From the NCBI GenBank assembly GCA_020433785.1, contig JAGRCC010000213.1, forward strand, positions 1 to 15,517: a stretch of 15,517 bases of DNA, given 5' to 3'. Shown piece by piece: positions 1 to 10,100 of this stretch. The notes beneath the pieces were generated by a model that was given only the letters and a program-made list of their open reading frames with translations, searched no databases and was not told the origin of the DNA. Made by a program: the position numbers and the translations under genes. Position 1 is the first letter of the stretch. The number at the start of each line of letters is the position of its first letter. Origin of the DNA: Anaerolineae bacterium (lineage in GTDB: Bacteria > Chloroflexota > Anaerolineae > 4572-78 > J111).

Positions 1-1
1 C

Positions 2-148
2 GGCGAGAAGTTGGACCGGCTGGCCCAAGCCCTGCTCCAAAAAGAGACCATCGACCACGAGGACCTGATCGAAATTCTGGGACCTCGACCCCCACGCCCC
101 GAAGTCGAACAGCCTACCAGCCGGCTTAGCCTTGAGCCGGCCGGCTGA
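2..148 (+). CDS. ftsH: C-terminal tail of FtsH-type ATP-dependent zinc metalloprotease (partial, 5' end outside window)
   Basis: Frame 2 is open from the window edge to a TGA at 146-148 and gives 48 residues. The sequence LDRLAQALLQKETID followed by HEDLIEILGPRP matches the end of the FtsH peptidase domain, where a helix of the form LxxLAxxLLxKETLxxxEL precedes a short variable proline-rich tail. FtsH is a membrane-anchored AAA+ protease that degrades misfolded and regulatory proteins. The AAA module and the HEXXH zinc site lie upstream of the window, so the call rests on this helix alone. A separate intergenic region divides it from the NRPS genes, and there is no sign of a functional link. 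A related M41-family protein is the main alternative. Confidence 0.72.
   Translation, partial: GEKLDRLAQALLQKETIDHEDLIEILGPRPPRPEVEQPTSRLSLEPAG
118..147 (+). repeat. Overlapping inverted repeats at the ftsH 3' end (possible weak terminator)
   Basis: CAGCCGGC (118-125) pairs perfectly with GCCGGCTG (140-147). Inside it, CCGGCT (121-126) pairs with AGCCGG (135-140), so two mutually exclusive hairpins are possible. The outer stem covers the last codons and part of the stop codon. Only ATTAAT follows, not a T-run, so termination is a guess. Confidence 0.35.
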
Positions 149-533
149 TTAATCATCACCATCAGACATTACCCCAAAACCAGGTGACCGTCACGAATGG
201 TCGGCGCTCAAGCGGCGGTCACCCTTAAAACGCCGTAGGACCTGCCCCACAACTTCTAACCTTATTCTATGGATATTTATATTGATTATTTAGTATTAGC
301 TGTTAGACTTTTACCAATAATAAGGCGCTTTGAAGAGGTTAGAAAAATTTAATCGTTAGCTTAACGCTGGCACAATTATCAAGGCCTAATTTGAGGCCGA
401 GCAAGGAGAAGAGATCAAACCGCTGCCTGAAGATATGGAACAGGTAAAAACAGGTCTGTAAACTGAGTTGACCCATATCATTTTTGTTTAGCGAAAGATA
501 AAATCATCTATCACAGGACTTAGAGATTAATCC
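149..533. other. Gene-free stretch upstream of the NRPS operon
   Basis: This 385-bp stretch has no supportable gene. Its first part is GC-rich and carries the inverted repeats. From about 258 it becomes AT-rich, as expected of a promoter region. A small hairpin GGCCT (383-387) / AGGCC (394-398) lies in it. A 23-codon open frame, 390-461, ends in TAA but has no start of its own and may be a gene remnant. TTGACC at 468-473 resembles a -35 box, but no -10 box sits at 16-18 bp. The operon promoter is probably here, but I cannot place it. Just before the first NRPS gene, AGGA (515-518) and GAG (523-525) are the only purine-rich ribosome-binding candidates, and both are weak. Confidence 0.6.
183..223. 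repeat. Inverted repeat GGTGACCG / CGGTCACC
   Basis: GGTGACCG at 183-190 is the exact reverse complement of CGGTCACC at 216-223, with a 25-base spacer. The pairing can be extended inward by a T-G wobble and a C-G pair. CCTTAAAA follows. It could be a hairpin in the ftsH 3' untranslated region or a protein binding site. The arm core GGTGAC/GTCACC recurs at 14750-14772. Confidence 0.35.
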
Positions 534-3500
534 ATGCTCAATAAACCCGAATCGAACTTTCTCCGCCTTAACTCTAACTTCGGTAATAAAGAGGTTGTCA
601 AGCCCCAAGCTATATTAGATAAGGACTCCCCCCATTTAGAAAAACAAGCTCACGCTGAAACAGTAAGCACCCTAATAGACATCTCCAATCTATCCGTGGA
701 CCAACTGATGTTTTGGGTGGGTCAGAAATTATACCCGGACGTACCCATTTACAATGTCGCCTCGCTGTTCACCATTGCCCAGGCGATTGAGCCAGCTCAT
801 TTTCGAGCGGCCTTCCAAACCTTATTCAACTCCAGCGACGCCTGGCGCATGGTCATCCACGAGATCGACGGTGTACCCCAGTATCGAATCAAACCGCCCT
901 CTGCTTACGACCTGCCGTTTCTTGATTTCTCCGATGAGGCTGCGCCTGAAGTTGCACTGCGAACGTGGGCGACAAAACGCGCCTCACGGCTGTTCGACTT
1001 GGCCAGCAGCCTGATTGATGCGGCCCTAATTAAACTGGCTCCACGCCGATTTATTTGGTATGTCAACCAACATCACCTCATCACCGATGGGATCGGAGCC
1101 GTTGAACTGCCGCTGGGTTATCTCTCGGCGCTTTATGGACAGGCACTGGCCGGGACGCTGCCAGACCAAATTGACCTGCCCCGGTTCAACGAGCACATCG
1201 AGCAGGAGCAAGCCCGACGCGGCTCACCCCAGTTTCTGCAAGCGGAAACCTATTGGCAGCAAAAGCTGGCTGATTGGCCCAGTTCGCCCACATTTTACGG
1301 CCACACCCCGGCCAATGTCGATACCCGGTCGGCTTACATCCCCTGCCAGTTGGGGCCGGAGCGGAGCGAGCGGTTACGCCAGGTCGCCCGGCAAGCGGGT
1401 ATTCACGGGCATAGCCTCGATGCGGCTTTGTTCAAAATATTCGCCACTGTTTTGTTAACCTACGTGCATCGACTGGGGGGCGATGAAAAAATCGCCTTGG
1501 GGGTGCCCCGGCACAACCGTCGGACGCCGGCGGCGAAGCAAACGCTGGGCTTAATGATGCAAACGCTGCCACTGCATGTGATGATTAGTCCGGACGACAC
1601 CTTCATGTCGCTGTTAAACCAGATTGCGGCTGAAATGTCCGGTGTCCACCAGAACAGTCCCTACGCTGCGCCTAACGTGGGTCAAAGTTATGACGTGTTG
1701 CTCAATTATCAAGTGGCCCGCCCCCCTCTTTTTCAGGGTAACCCGGTCAGCCACGAGTTTATTCATTTAGGGTATGGGCAGAAAAGTTTGGCGCTACAAG
1801 TTTGCGATTTTGAACAATCGGGGCAGTTGACCCTTTATTTTGGTGCGAACCGTGCGATTTTTACGGCTGAGCAGCGGCAACGCCTACCCCAGCATTATCT
1901 CCAATTGCTGGATGCCTTTCTAGAAAATCCCCACCAATCGATCCACCAAGCTAATTTACTCACGGCTGAGGAGCGAACGCAACTGCTGTTTGACTGGAAC
2001 GATACGGCCGCCGATTTCCCGCAAGACCATTGTGTTCACCAGTTGGTCGAAGCTCAAGTGGAGCAAACCCCTGATGCGGTGGCGCTGGTTTTTGAAGATA
2101 AAACCTTGACCTATCGAGCTTTGAACGACCAAGCCAACCGGTTAGCCGCTCATTTGCAGACATTGGGCGTAGCGCCGGACGTCATTGTTGGCGTGTGTCT
2201 GGAACGCTCGCTCGAAATGGTGATCGGGTTATTGGCTGTGCTAAAAGCCGGCGCAGCCTATGTACCGCTCGATCCGGCTTACCCTCATAGCCGTTTACAA
2301 TTTTTAGTCGAAGACTCCGGGGCCAAATTAATTATCACCCAGCAGCATTTAGTCAATATGGTCGAGTCGCTGGGGGCGGTTCAGATTGTCGCCATAGATA
2401 ATGACCACCAGTCCGTGGTCACCCGACCGGAACCACCGCAGACGTTTTACCCCAGTGCGGTCACGCCCCGTAACCTGGCCTATGTCATTTACACGTCCGG
2501 TTCCACGGGACAACCCAAAGGCGTAGCAGTTGAGCATCGAAGCGTGGTCAATATGATCACATTTCGCACCAGGAAACTCCTTAGCCCAGAGAATTTGCGG
2601 GTGGTGCCTTGTCAGGTTTCCATTTCTTTCGACGGGATCGTCAGCCAAGTTTTTGTGCCCCTATCGGTCGGCAGCAAGATCATTTTGTCGAAAGACTCAT
2701 TAACCTGGCACACTCATCCCCTGGTTAACGAAATCACCTGCGCGATTCTGGTGCCGTCAGCTTTAGAAGCGCTCTTAGACAATTTTGGGCTGCCGGCATC
2801 GGTCGAGGTGATCGGCGTTGGGGCCGAGCCGGTCAGTGAAGCATTGATTAACAAATTAACAGCTTACCCCCAAATCAAAAAAATCGTTAACGTCTACGGA
2901 CCAACCGAAGCCACCGTTAACTGTACGGCAGTCACTCTATACGACGCCGCGGCCCAAGCCGATATCCCACCAACCGGCCCCGCCAGCCCGCCGGCCCTAT
3001 CACGGTCGCATGTGACCATCGGCAAACCTATTAGTAACACCCAAATATACCTGCTTGACAAACATCTGCAACCGGTACCCGTGGGTGTTCCCGGCGAAAT
3101 TCATGTCGGTGGCGTGGGGCTGGCGCGGGGCTACCTCAACCAGCCGGAGTTAACCGCTGAGAAGTTCATTGCCAACCCCTTTGGGCCTGGCCGCCTTTAT
3201 AGAACCGGTGATCTGGCCCGCTTTCGGCCGGACGGCCACCTTGAGTTTTTAGGCCGCATCGACCATCAGGTCAAAATTCGGGGTTACCGGATCGAGCTGG
3301 GCGAAATCGAGGCGATCTTGAGCCACCACGCCGCTGTGGAAAAATGCGTGGTCGTGGCCGGCGACGACAACCTGGGCAACAAAAGACTGGTCGCTTATGT
3401 GGTCAGCGCCCAAACCCTAGCGGTCTCTGACCTACGGGCTTATCTCCAACAGCATTTGCCCGATTATATGGTTCCCGCAGTTTTCATGTTTGTGGATCGG

Positions 3501-6500
3501 TTGCCGCTCAATGCTAACGGCAAGATTGACCTCCGCGCCTTGCCTAGCCCCGATACCACCCGGCCTGAGTTAGCCGAGACATTTGTGACCCCCGAAGGAC
3601 AGGTCGAAATACGGCTGGCCGAAGTGTGGCAAGATGTTTTGAAAATCCCGCAAATTGGTCGGCACGATAACTTTGCCGAGTTGGGGGGCCATTCGCTGCT
3701 GGCCCTGCGGATTGCCTCACGTTTGCAGCAAGCCTACGAAATTGACCTACCATTGCGCTTTCTATTCGACTATCCGACCATTGCCCAGCTGGCCCCCGTC
3801 GTTACGGCCCTGCGGCAAGCTGAGATGAAGACCGCGGTAGAACAGCCGGATGAGGCTATCTCTCCATTCACCATCCCCCGACGATCTCCGGCGCCGGACT
3901 ACCCCCTAACTTTTGGTCAGGAAGGCATCTTTTACGTCGAACAGTATCAGCCCGACACCGGCGCTTACAATATTCCGGCTGTCTGGCGGCTGCGCGGGCC
4001 GCTCGATCTGGGCGCGCTTCAGCAAAGTCTGCAAGCCCTTGTGGATCGACATGAAGCGCTGCGAACGCGCTTTGTCGTCATCGACGGCCGGCCTAGACAG
4101 CTCATTCAGCCTACGGTGGAATTTAAGCTGTGCACCGTTAGTCTACGCGCACTGTCCGCCGATCAGCAAGCAGCCCAAGTGGCCCAATTGACTACCCAAG
4201 AAGCCGGACAGCCCTTCGATCTGGCTCAGGCCCCCCTACTGCGAGGCACGGTACTGCATCTGGCCGAGAATAGCTACGTCTTTTTGCTGACCCTCCATCA
4301 TATCGTCGGCGACGGCTGGTCACTTGGCCTGCTAACCCAAGCGTTATCGACAGCCTACGCGGCGTTCAAAGCCGGACAGCAACCGCTTTGGGCCGAGCTG
4401 CCGCTTCAATATGCTGATTTTGCAGTTTGGCAGCGTGAAGGGTTGGTAGGCCGATACGACACACAACTTGCTTATTGGCGGCAACAGCTTGAGGATACGC
4501 CGCCGTTATTGAATTTACCCCTTGATTTTCCCCGACCGGCCATCCAGCGCCACGAAGGGGATCATCTGACCGCAATCATACCGGCCGAGGTAACGCAAAC
4601 CCTCCTCTGGCACAGCCGTCAGGGCAGGGCCACCCTGTTTATGACCCTGGCGGCAGGGTTCAAGCTGCTACTCCAGCGCTACACCCATCGCGATGATATT
4701 ATCGTCGGTACGCCGATGGTCAATCGCGTTCACAAAGAACTCGAACCGCTTATCGGTTACTTTCTGAACGCCCTGGTGCTTCGAACCGACCTGTCGGGTG
4801 ACATCACGTTTCAAGAGCTGCTGGACCGGGTCCGGCAGGTGACTTTAGACGCCTACGCCAACCAACAATTGCCGTACGAACAGTTGGTTCAATCCTTACA
4901 ATTAGAACCGCATCTCAGCTACAATCCCCTCTTCCAGGTCTTGATAAACATGGTCGTTCCGGGCGAGAACAGTGAGCTCGCCCTGTCCGAGATGTGTGTC
5001 GAAAACGTTTCGGAAGCTGAAATCGACACACGGGCCAAGTTTGATATGACGCTCTATGTGCGGCCGGTGGATGATCAGCTTCGCCTTCACCTGGTTTATA
5101 AAACCGATCTCTTCCGCCGCGATCGAATGGAAGCCATGCTGGCCCAGTTTACCTATTTGATGGCGCAAGTTGCCGAAAATCCCCAGCGACCATTATCCGA
5201 TTATTCACTGGTCACGCCGGCGGCACAGCGCCAACTGCCCGATCCGACCGCGCCGCTGTCGCAGCCCCGGCAGCCGCTGGTGACGGCGATGATTGCCCAC
5301 CGGGCGGAGCAATCGCCGCAGCACATCGCCCTCAGTCAAGGCGATCAATCATGGACTTACGCGCAACTTATGCAGCAGGCCGTGCGGATCGCGGTCACAT
5401 TGCAGACGCAAGGGGTTGAACCCGGCGACGTGGTCGCGATTTATGCCCCGCGCAGCTTTATGTTCATTGCCGGGCTGATCGGCACGTGGTTGATGGGCGG
5501 CGTTGTGGTGCTGGTCGATCCCAATTTACCCCAGGAGCGCAAGCAGTTGATTTTGCGAGAAGCCGGGGCTAAACACGTCATCTACGTGGGCGACGCCTAC
5601 GCTGATGATACCTGGCTGACCGAACCGGCGCATGCCCTAAATATCATCGCCGTTGAAAACGATGGGCTTGATCTGACGCCGGCGGTCGATGAAGCAGCCA
5701 TTACCCTGCCTGACGTTGAACCCGACGCGCCGGCCTACATCTTTTTTACCTCCGGGACCACCGGGACGCCTAAAGGAATTTTAGGGTCGCACCAGGGCTT
5801 GAGCCACTTTGTTAGCTGGCAAGGTCAAACGTTTCAGATCAACCGCGATGATCGCGCCGCCCATTTAACCGGCCCTTCATTTGATGTTATCCTGCGCGAT
5901 ATACTCACCCCCCTAACGCATGGAGCCACCCTGTGCCTGCCGGACAGTCCGGATCACCTCGATTTTGCCGCGCTGCTCGACTGGCTGGCCCGTGAGCGCA
6001 TTACAATGCTCCACACCGTCCCGACGCTGGCCCAAATGTGGCTTCAGCATGCCTCAGCCGGAGTATCCCTGCCCGATTTGCGATGGACTTTCTTTGCCGG
6101 CGAGCCGTTAACCGATACCCTAGTGCAGCAATGGCAAACGCTTTGTCCGGTGGCCACCCTGATCAATCTCTACGGGCCAACCGAAACCACGCTGGCCAAA
6201 TGTTATTATCAAGTTCCTGACGAGCCGTCGGCTGGCATCCAACCGGTCGGCACGCCGTTGCCGCAAACTCAGGTGCTCATTTTGGCGCCCAACGGGCGAT
6301 TGTGCGGCTTCAGCGAGGTCGGCGAAATCGTCATCCGCACACCGTTTCGGACGCGAGGGTACCTCAAGGCCGGTCCGGCCGATCACCGGCGGTTTAGACC
6401 CAATCATTTCCGCGATGAGGCCCAGGACATTCTATATTACACCGGGGATTTAGGCCGCTATCGCCCGGACGGGCAGGTGGAAATTCTGGGGCGGCTGGAT

Positions 6501-7079
6501 GATCAAATCAAAATTCGCGGGGTGCGCATCGAGCCGAATGAAATCGCGGCGACGTTGGCCCAACACCCCGACGTTAAAAGCTGCTTCGTGACGGCTGCCC
6601 AGGATGACCAGCAGCAAACGTATCTGGCGGCCTACGTTGTATCGGACGGATCAGCAGCGCCGACTCCGACCACTTTACAACAGTTCCTAAGCCAAAAACT
6701 TCCCTCCGCGATGGTTCCGGCGGCGTTCGTAATGTTAAAAAGCCTGCCGGTCACGTCCAATGGCAAAATTGACCGGCGTAGGCTGCCCCTGCCCAGCCCC
6801 ATCGAACCAATTAAAGCGCCAAACTTCGTGGCTCCTAAAAGTCCGATTGAAGGGATGCTGGCGGAGGTATGGCGAGAGGTATTGGGTATACCTCAAGTCG
6901 GCATCTACGATAACTTCTTCCAATTGGGGGGCCACTCGCTGCTGGCGATTCAAGTTATCTCTCGGCTCGGGTCACAATATGACCTAAGACTCCCCTTGCG
7001 CTTGCTGTTTGAGCATCCGACCGTGGCCGAGTTAGCCTTGACCATTGAAGAAATCTTAATCCAAGAACTCGAACCATAA
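534..7079 (+). CDS. Nonribosomal peptide synthetase, two modules (C-A-T-C-A-T)
   Basis: This protein starts the assembly line. It activates two amino acids as adenylates, loads them on carrier domains and joins them. Module 1: condensation (C) about 53-490 with HHLITDG at 180-186; adenylation (A) about 500-1010 with LTYRALN at 525, YVIYTSGSTGQPKG at 650-663 and NGKID with Lys997; carrier (T) with LGGHS and phosphopantetheine Ser1054. Module 2: C about 1122-1560 with HHIVGDG at 1255-1261; A about 1600-2090 with FFTSGTTGTPKG ending at 1748 and Lys2078; T with Ser2135. Specificity codes: D700 G701 S704 I738 G761 G763 V787 V795 N796 K997 in module 1, unassigned; D1784 V1785 R1788 H1827 F1853 A1855 L1879 L1887 A1888 K2078 in module 2, unassigned but partly Lys2-like. 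The first C domain has no upstream donor module, so it may join an acyl starter or be idle. An in-frame stop at 528-530 and no other Met before residue 59 fix the start. The ribosome site is weak. The acidic end EELIxQELEP-like tail may dock to the next protein. Confidence 0.97.
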   Translation: MLNKPESNFLRLNSNFGNKEVVKPQAILDKDSPHLEKQAHAETVSTLIDISNLSVDQLMFWVGQKLYPDVPIYNVASLFTIAQAIEPAHFRAAFQTLFNSSDAWRMVIHEIDGVPQYRIKPPSAYDLPFLDFSDEAAPEVALRTWATKRASRLFDLASSLIDAALIKLAPRRFIWYVNQHHLITDGIGAVELPLGYLSALYGQALAGTLPDQIDLPRFNEHIEQEQARRGSPQFLQAETYWQQKLADWPSSPTFYGHTPANVDTRSAYIPCQLGPERSERLRQVARQAGIHGHSLDAALFKIFATVLLTYVHRLGGDEKIALGVPRHNRRTPAAKQTLGLMMQTLPLHVMISPDDTFMSLLNQIAAEMSGVHQNSPYAAPNVGQSYDVLLNYQVARPPLFQGNPVSHEFIHLGYGQKSLALQVCDFEQSGQLTLYFGANRAIFTAEQRQRLPQHYLQLLDAFLENPHQSIHQANLLTAEERTQLLFDWNDTAADFPQDHCVHQLVEAQVEQTPDAVALVFEDKTLTYRALNDQANRLAAHLQTLGVAPDVIVGVCLERSLEMVIGLLAVLKAGAAYVPLDPAYPHSRLQFLVEDSGAKLIITQQHLVNMVESLGAVQIVAIDNDHQSVVTRPEPPQTFYPSAVTPRNLAYVIYTSGSTGQPKGVAVEHRSVVNMITFRTRKLLSPENLRVVPCQVSISFDGIVSQVFVPLSVGSKIILSKDSLTWHTHPLVNEITCAILVPSALEALLDNFGLPASVEVIGVGAEPVSEALINKLTAYPQIKKIVNVYGPTEATVNCTAVTLYDAAAQADIPPTGPASPPALSRSHVTIGKPISNTQIYLLDKHLQPVPVGVPGEIHVGGVGLARGYLNQPELTAEKFIANPFGPGRLYRTGDLARFRPDGHLEFLGRIDHQVKIRGYRIELGEIEAILSHHAAVEKCVVVAGDDNLGNKRLVAYVVSAQTLAVSDLRAYLQQHLPDYMVPAVFMFVDRLPLNANGKIDLRALPSPDTTRPELAETFVTPEGQVEIRLAEVWQDVLKIPQIGRHDNFAELGGHSLLALRIASRLQQAYEIDLPLRFLFDYPTIAQLAPVVTALRQAEMKTAVEQPDEAISPFTIPRRSPAPDYPLTFGQEGIFYVEQYQPDTGAYNIPAVWRLRGPLDLGALQQSLQALVDRHEALRTRFVVIDGRPRQLIQPTVEFKLCTVSLRALSADQQAAQVAQLTTQEAGQPFDLAQAPLLRGTVLHLAENSYVFLLTLHHIVGDGWSLGLLTQALSTAYAAFKAGQQPLWAELPLQYADFAVWQREGLVGRYDTQLAYWRQQLEDTPPLLNLPLDFPRPAIQRHEGDHLTAIIPAEVTQTLLWHSRQGRATLFMTLAAGFKLLLQRYTHRDDIIVGTPMVNRVHKELEPLIGYFLNALVLRTDLSGDITFQELLDRVRQVTLDAYANQQLPYEQLVQSLQLEPHLSYNPLFQVLINMVVPGENSELALSEMCVENVSEAEIDTRAKFDMTLYVRPVDDQLRLHLVYKTDLFRRDRMEAMLAQFTYLMAQVAENPQRPLSDYSLVTPAAQRQLPDPTAPLSQPRQPLVTAMIAHRAEQSPQHIALSQGDQSWTYAQLMQQAVRIAVTLQTQGVEPGDVVAIYAPRSFMFIAGLIGTWLMGGVVVLVDPNLPQERKQLILREAGAKHVIYVGDAYADDTWLTEPAHALNIIAVENDGLDLTPAVDEAAITLPDVEPDAPAYIFFTSGTTGTPKGILGSHQGLSHFVSWQGQTFQINRDDRAAHLTGPSFDVILRDILTPLTHGATLCLPDSPDHLDFAALLDWLARERITMLHTVPTLAQMWLQHASAGVSLPDLRWTFFAGEPLTDTLVQQWQTLCPVATLINLYGPTETTLAKCYYQVPDEPSAGIQPVGTPLPQTQVLILAPNGRLCGFSEVGEIVIRTPFRTRGYLKAGPADHRRFRPNHFRDEAQDILYYTGDLGRYRPDGQVEILGRLDDQIKIRGVRIEPNEIAATLAQHPDVKSCFVTAAQDDQQQTYLAAYVVSDGSAAPTPTTLQQFLSQKLPSAMVPAAFVMLKSLPVTSNGKIDRRRLPLPSPIEPIKAPNFVAPKSPIEGMLAEVWREVLGIPQVGIYDNFFQLGGHSLLAIQVISRLGSQYDLRLPLRLLFEHPTVAELALTIEEILIQELEP

Positions 7080-7092
7080 GAATTCATAGAAA

Positions 7093-7097
7093 AGAGG
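7093..7097 (+). promoter_or_regulatory. Ribosome binding site of NRPS 2
   Basis: AGAGG lies 6 bases before the ATG at 7104, in the 24-bp gap after the previous stop. It supports this start and independent translation of the second gene within one transcript. Confidence 0.7.
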
Positions 7098-7103
7098 TTA
7101 ATC

Positions 7104-10100
7104 ATGGCGCTTCCTAACGACAAAAAACCGTCTAAATTGTCCGCTGCCCAGCAAAAAGCCCTTTTGGCCAAACGTCTAAATCGTAAAGCCGCCGCCCCGG
7201 CGTATGACGCCATTCCCCAGCGGGCGCAAAACTCTCCTTGCCCGGCTTCGTTTGCCCAAGAGCGGCTCTGGTTTATTGAAACGCTACAGCCGGGAACAGC
7301 CGCCTACAATATCGGCTATCAATTTCACCTGCGCGGCGATCTGAATGCGCCGGCTTTAGAGCAGAGCCTCAACACCATTGTAGCCCGTCACGAAGGGCTG
7401 CGAACCTGCTTCGATATGATGAATGGTCAGGTTATGCAAATTATCGCCGATGAGGTTACGCTGCCGCTCCTGATGGAAGATTTACAAGGCATATCGATGG
7501 CGGAACAAGCTCAGCAGGTCAAGGCGCTGGTGGAAAAAGAGCGGCAACAACCGTTTGATTTGAAACAAGCCCCCTTGTTACGGGCCAAATTGGTCGCGCT
7601 GTCACCCCAAGAAAATATCCTTTTGCTGAATATGCACCATATCATCTCAGATGGGTGGTCGATGAGCGTCTTTAATCACGAGCTAAGCACGCTGTACGCC
7701 GCGTACCTCAAAGGCGAGAGCAACCCATTGCCGGAACTAACCATCCAATATGCCGATTTCGCGGTTTGGCAGCGCCAGTGGCTGCAAGGTGAGGTGCTGG
7801 AACAGCAGTTGGCCTATTGGCAAAAACAACTGGGCGATAACCCGCCGCGGCTGCAATTACCGACCGACCACAACCGGCCCACGCTGTCTACATTTCAAGG
7901 CCAGCGGCGTTATCTGCACCTACCCGGTTCAACCCTGGAAGCCCTGAAGCGCCTGAGCTATCAGGAAAGCAGCACGCTGTTTATGACCCTACTGGCGGCT
8001 TTCAAGGTGTTACTCCTTCGCTACACGCAGCAAACCGACATCTTAATCGGCACCCCTCTGGCCAATCGCCTCCGCAAAGAGATCGAGCCGCTGATCGGCT
8101 TTTTTGTGAACACCCTGGTCCTGCGCACCGATTTGGCGGAGAACCCCACCTTTAGAGAACTGCTACAACGGGTGCGCCAGGTCTGCCTCGATGGTTACGC
8201 CCATCAAAGCTTGCCGTTCGAAAAGATTGTCGAAGTCCTCAAGCCGGAGCGTGCCCTCAACCGAACCCCGTTTATCAACGTGATGTTCGTCCTGCAAAAC
8301 GCCTCAAACCAGGCCTTTCAATTAGAAGGCATTACCGCCGAGGCGCTGCGCGTGCAGCAAAACACGGCTAAATTTGACCTGACCCTTCAGTTGGTTGAAA
8401 AATCCGATGGTCTGATGCTGGTCTTTGAATACACCACCGATCTGTTTGAAACGGCCACTATCGAGCGTATGGCCGGGCACTATCAAACCTTGCTGGAATC
8501 AATTCCCGAAAATCTCGATACGCCGCTGGCCCAACTACCGCTGCTGACGGACGCCGAACACAGGACGCTGCTGACAGAATGGGCCGGGTCCCAAACGAAT
8601 TATCCCCGCAACGCCACGATTCAGCGACTTTTTGAAGCCCAAGCTCAGCAAACGCCGGAGGCCGTGGCGCTCGTCTTTGAGGGTACACCACTGACGTACC
8701 GCGATCTCAACCACAAAGCCAACCAACTGGCCCATTATTTACAGTCGCTGGGGGTGAAGCCGGGGGATCTGGTGGGGCTGTGTTTAGAGCGGTCACTCGA
8801 TGTGGTGGTCGCCACACTGGCCATCCTCAAAGCCGGCGGCGCTTACGTGCCGCTCGATCCTCACTATCCTCATGAACGTTTGGCCTTTATGCTGGCCGAT
8901 ACCCAAATTTCGGTCCTTATTACCCACCAATCGCTGCGCGAGCAACTACCGCCGTTTGAAGGCCATCTGGTTAGCCTCGATACACTCTGGCCCGACCTCG
9001 AACCCAACAGTACGGCCAACTTGACGGTTGACGGCGCGGCGGAGGATTTGGCTTACGTGATGTACACCTCCGGCTCAACCGGCCAACCCAAGGGAGTATG
9101 CGTCACCCATCGCAATGTGGTCCGCCTGGTCAAGAACACCAATTTTGCCTGTTTGTCCCCTGAGGAAACGTTCCTGCAATTTGCTCCTATTTCGTTCGAT
9201 GCCGCCACCTTTGAAATTTGGGGACCGCTGCTCAACGGCGGGCGGTTGGTGATTTTCCCGCCCCAGAAACCGTCGCTGGAGCTGTTGGGCCAATTTATTG
9301 CCCAGCAGCGGATCACGACCCTGTGGCTAACGGCGGGCCTGTTCCATCAAATGGTCGATCATCAGCTTGATCAGCTTCAAGGGGTGCGCCAACTGCTGGC
9401 CGGGGGTGACGTCCTCTCGGCCCCACACGTTCACAAGGTCCTGAACCAGCTACCGCAGACCCGCTTGATTAACGGCTATGGTCCCACCGAAAATACGACC
9501 TTTACCACCTGTTATCCTATACCAACCGATTGGCCGGAAGACATGGCCGTGCCGATTGGCCGGCCTATAGCCAATACCGAGGTCTATATACTGGACAATC
9601 ATTTACAACCCGTACCGGTCGGTATTCCCGGCCAGCTCTATGCCGGCGGCGACGGCGTGGCGCGCGGCTATCTCAACCGGCCGGAGTTAACCGCCGAAAA
9701 GTTCATCGCCAACCCGTTCGGCCCCGGCCGTCTCTACCAAACCGGTGATCTGGCCCGTTATCGCCCCGACGGCAATATCGAGTTTCTGGGCCGCATGGAT
9801 AACCAGGTCAAGATTCGCGGCTTCCGGATTGAGCTGGGTGAGATCGAGACGGTGCTCAGCCAGCATCCGGCAGTGGAGCAGAGCATCGTCATGGCCCGCG
9901 AGGATACCCCGGGCGATAAACGCCTGGTCGCTTACGTCGTTGGGGCCGAGGCTTCGGTGCCCGACTTGCGCCAGCATCTGCAACAGAAGCTGCCCGATTA
10001 CATGATCCCGGCGGCGTTTGTGCTGCTGGAAAGCCTGCCCATCAACGCCAACGGCAAAGTAGATCGCCAGGCGCTGCCCGCTCCCGATACCACGCGCCCG

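Noticed and set aside
282..309. TTGATT and TAGACT with 16-base spacing as a promoter
   Set aside because: Each box matches only 4 of 6 bases in an AT-rich stretch, so it is no better than chance.
369..384. TGGCAC as a sigma54 -24 element
   Set aside because: The GC pair expected at -12 is missing, and no activator gene or site supports it.
468..504. TTGACC with TAAAAT as a promoter for the NRPS operon
   Set aside because: The spacer would be 25 bases. No hexamer at 16-18 bases resembles a -10 box.
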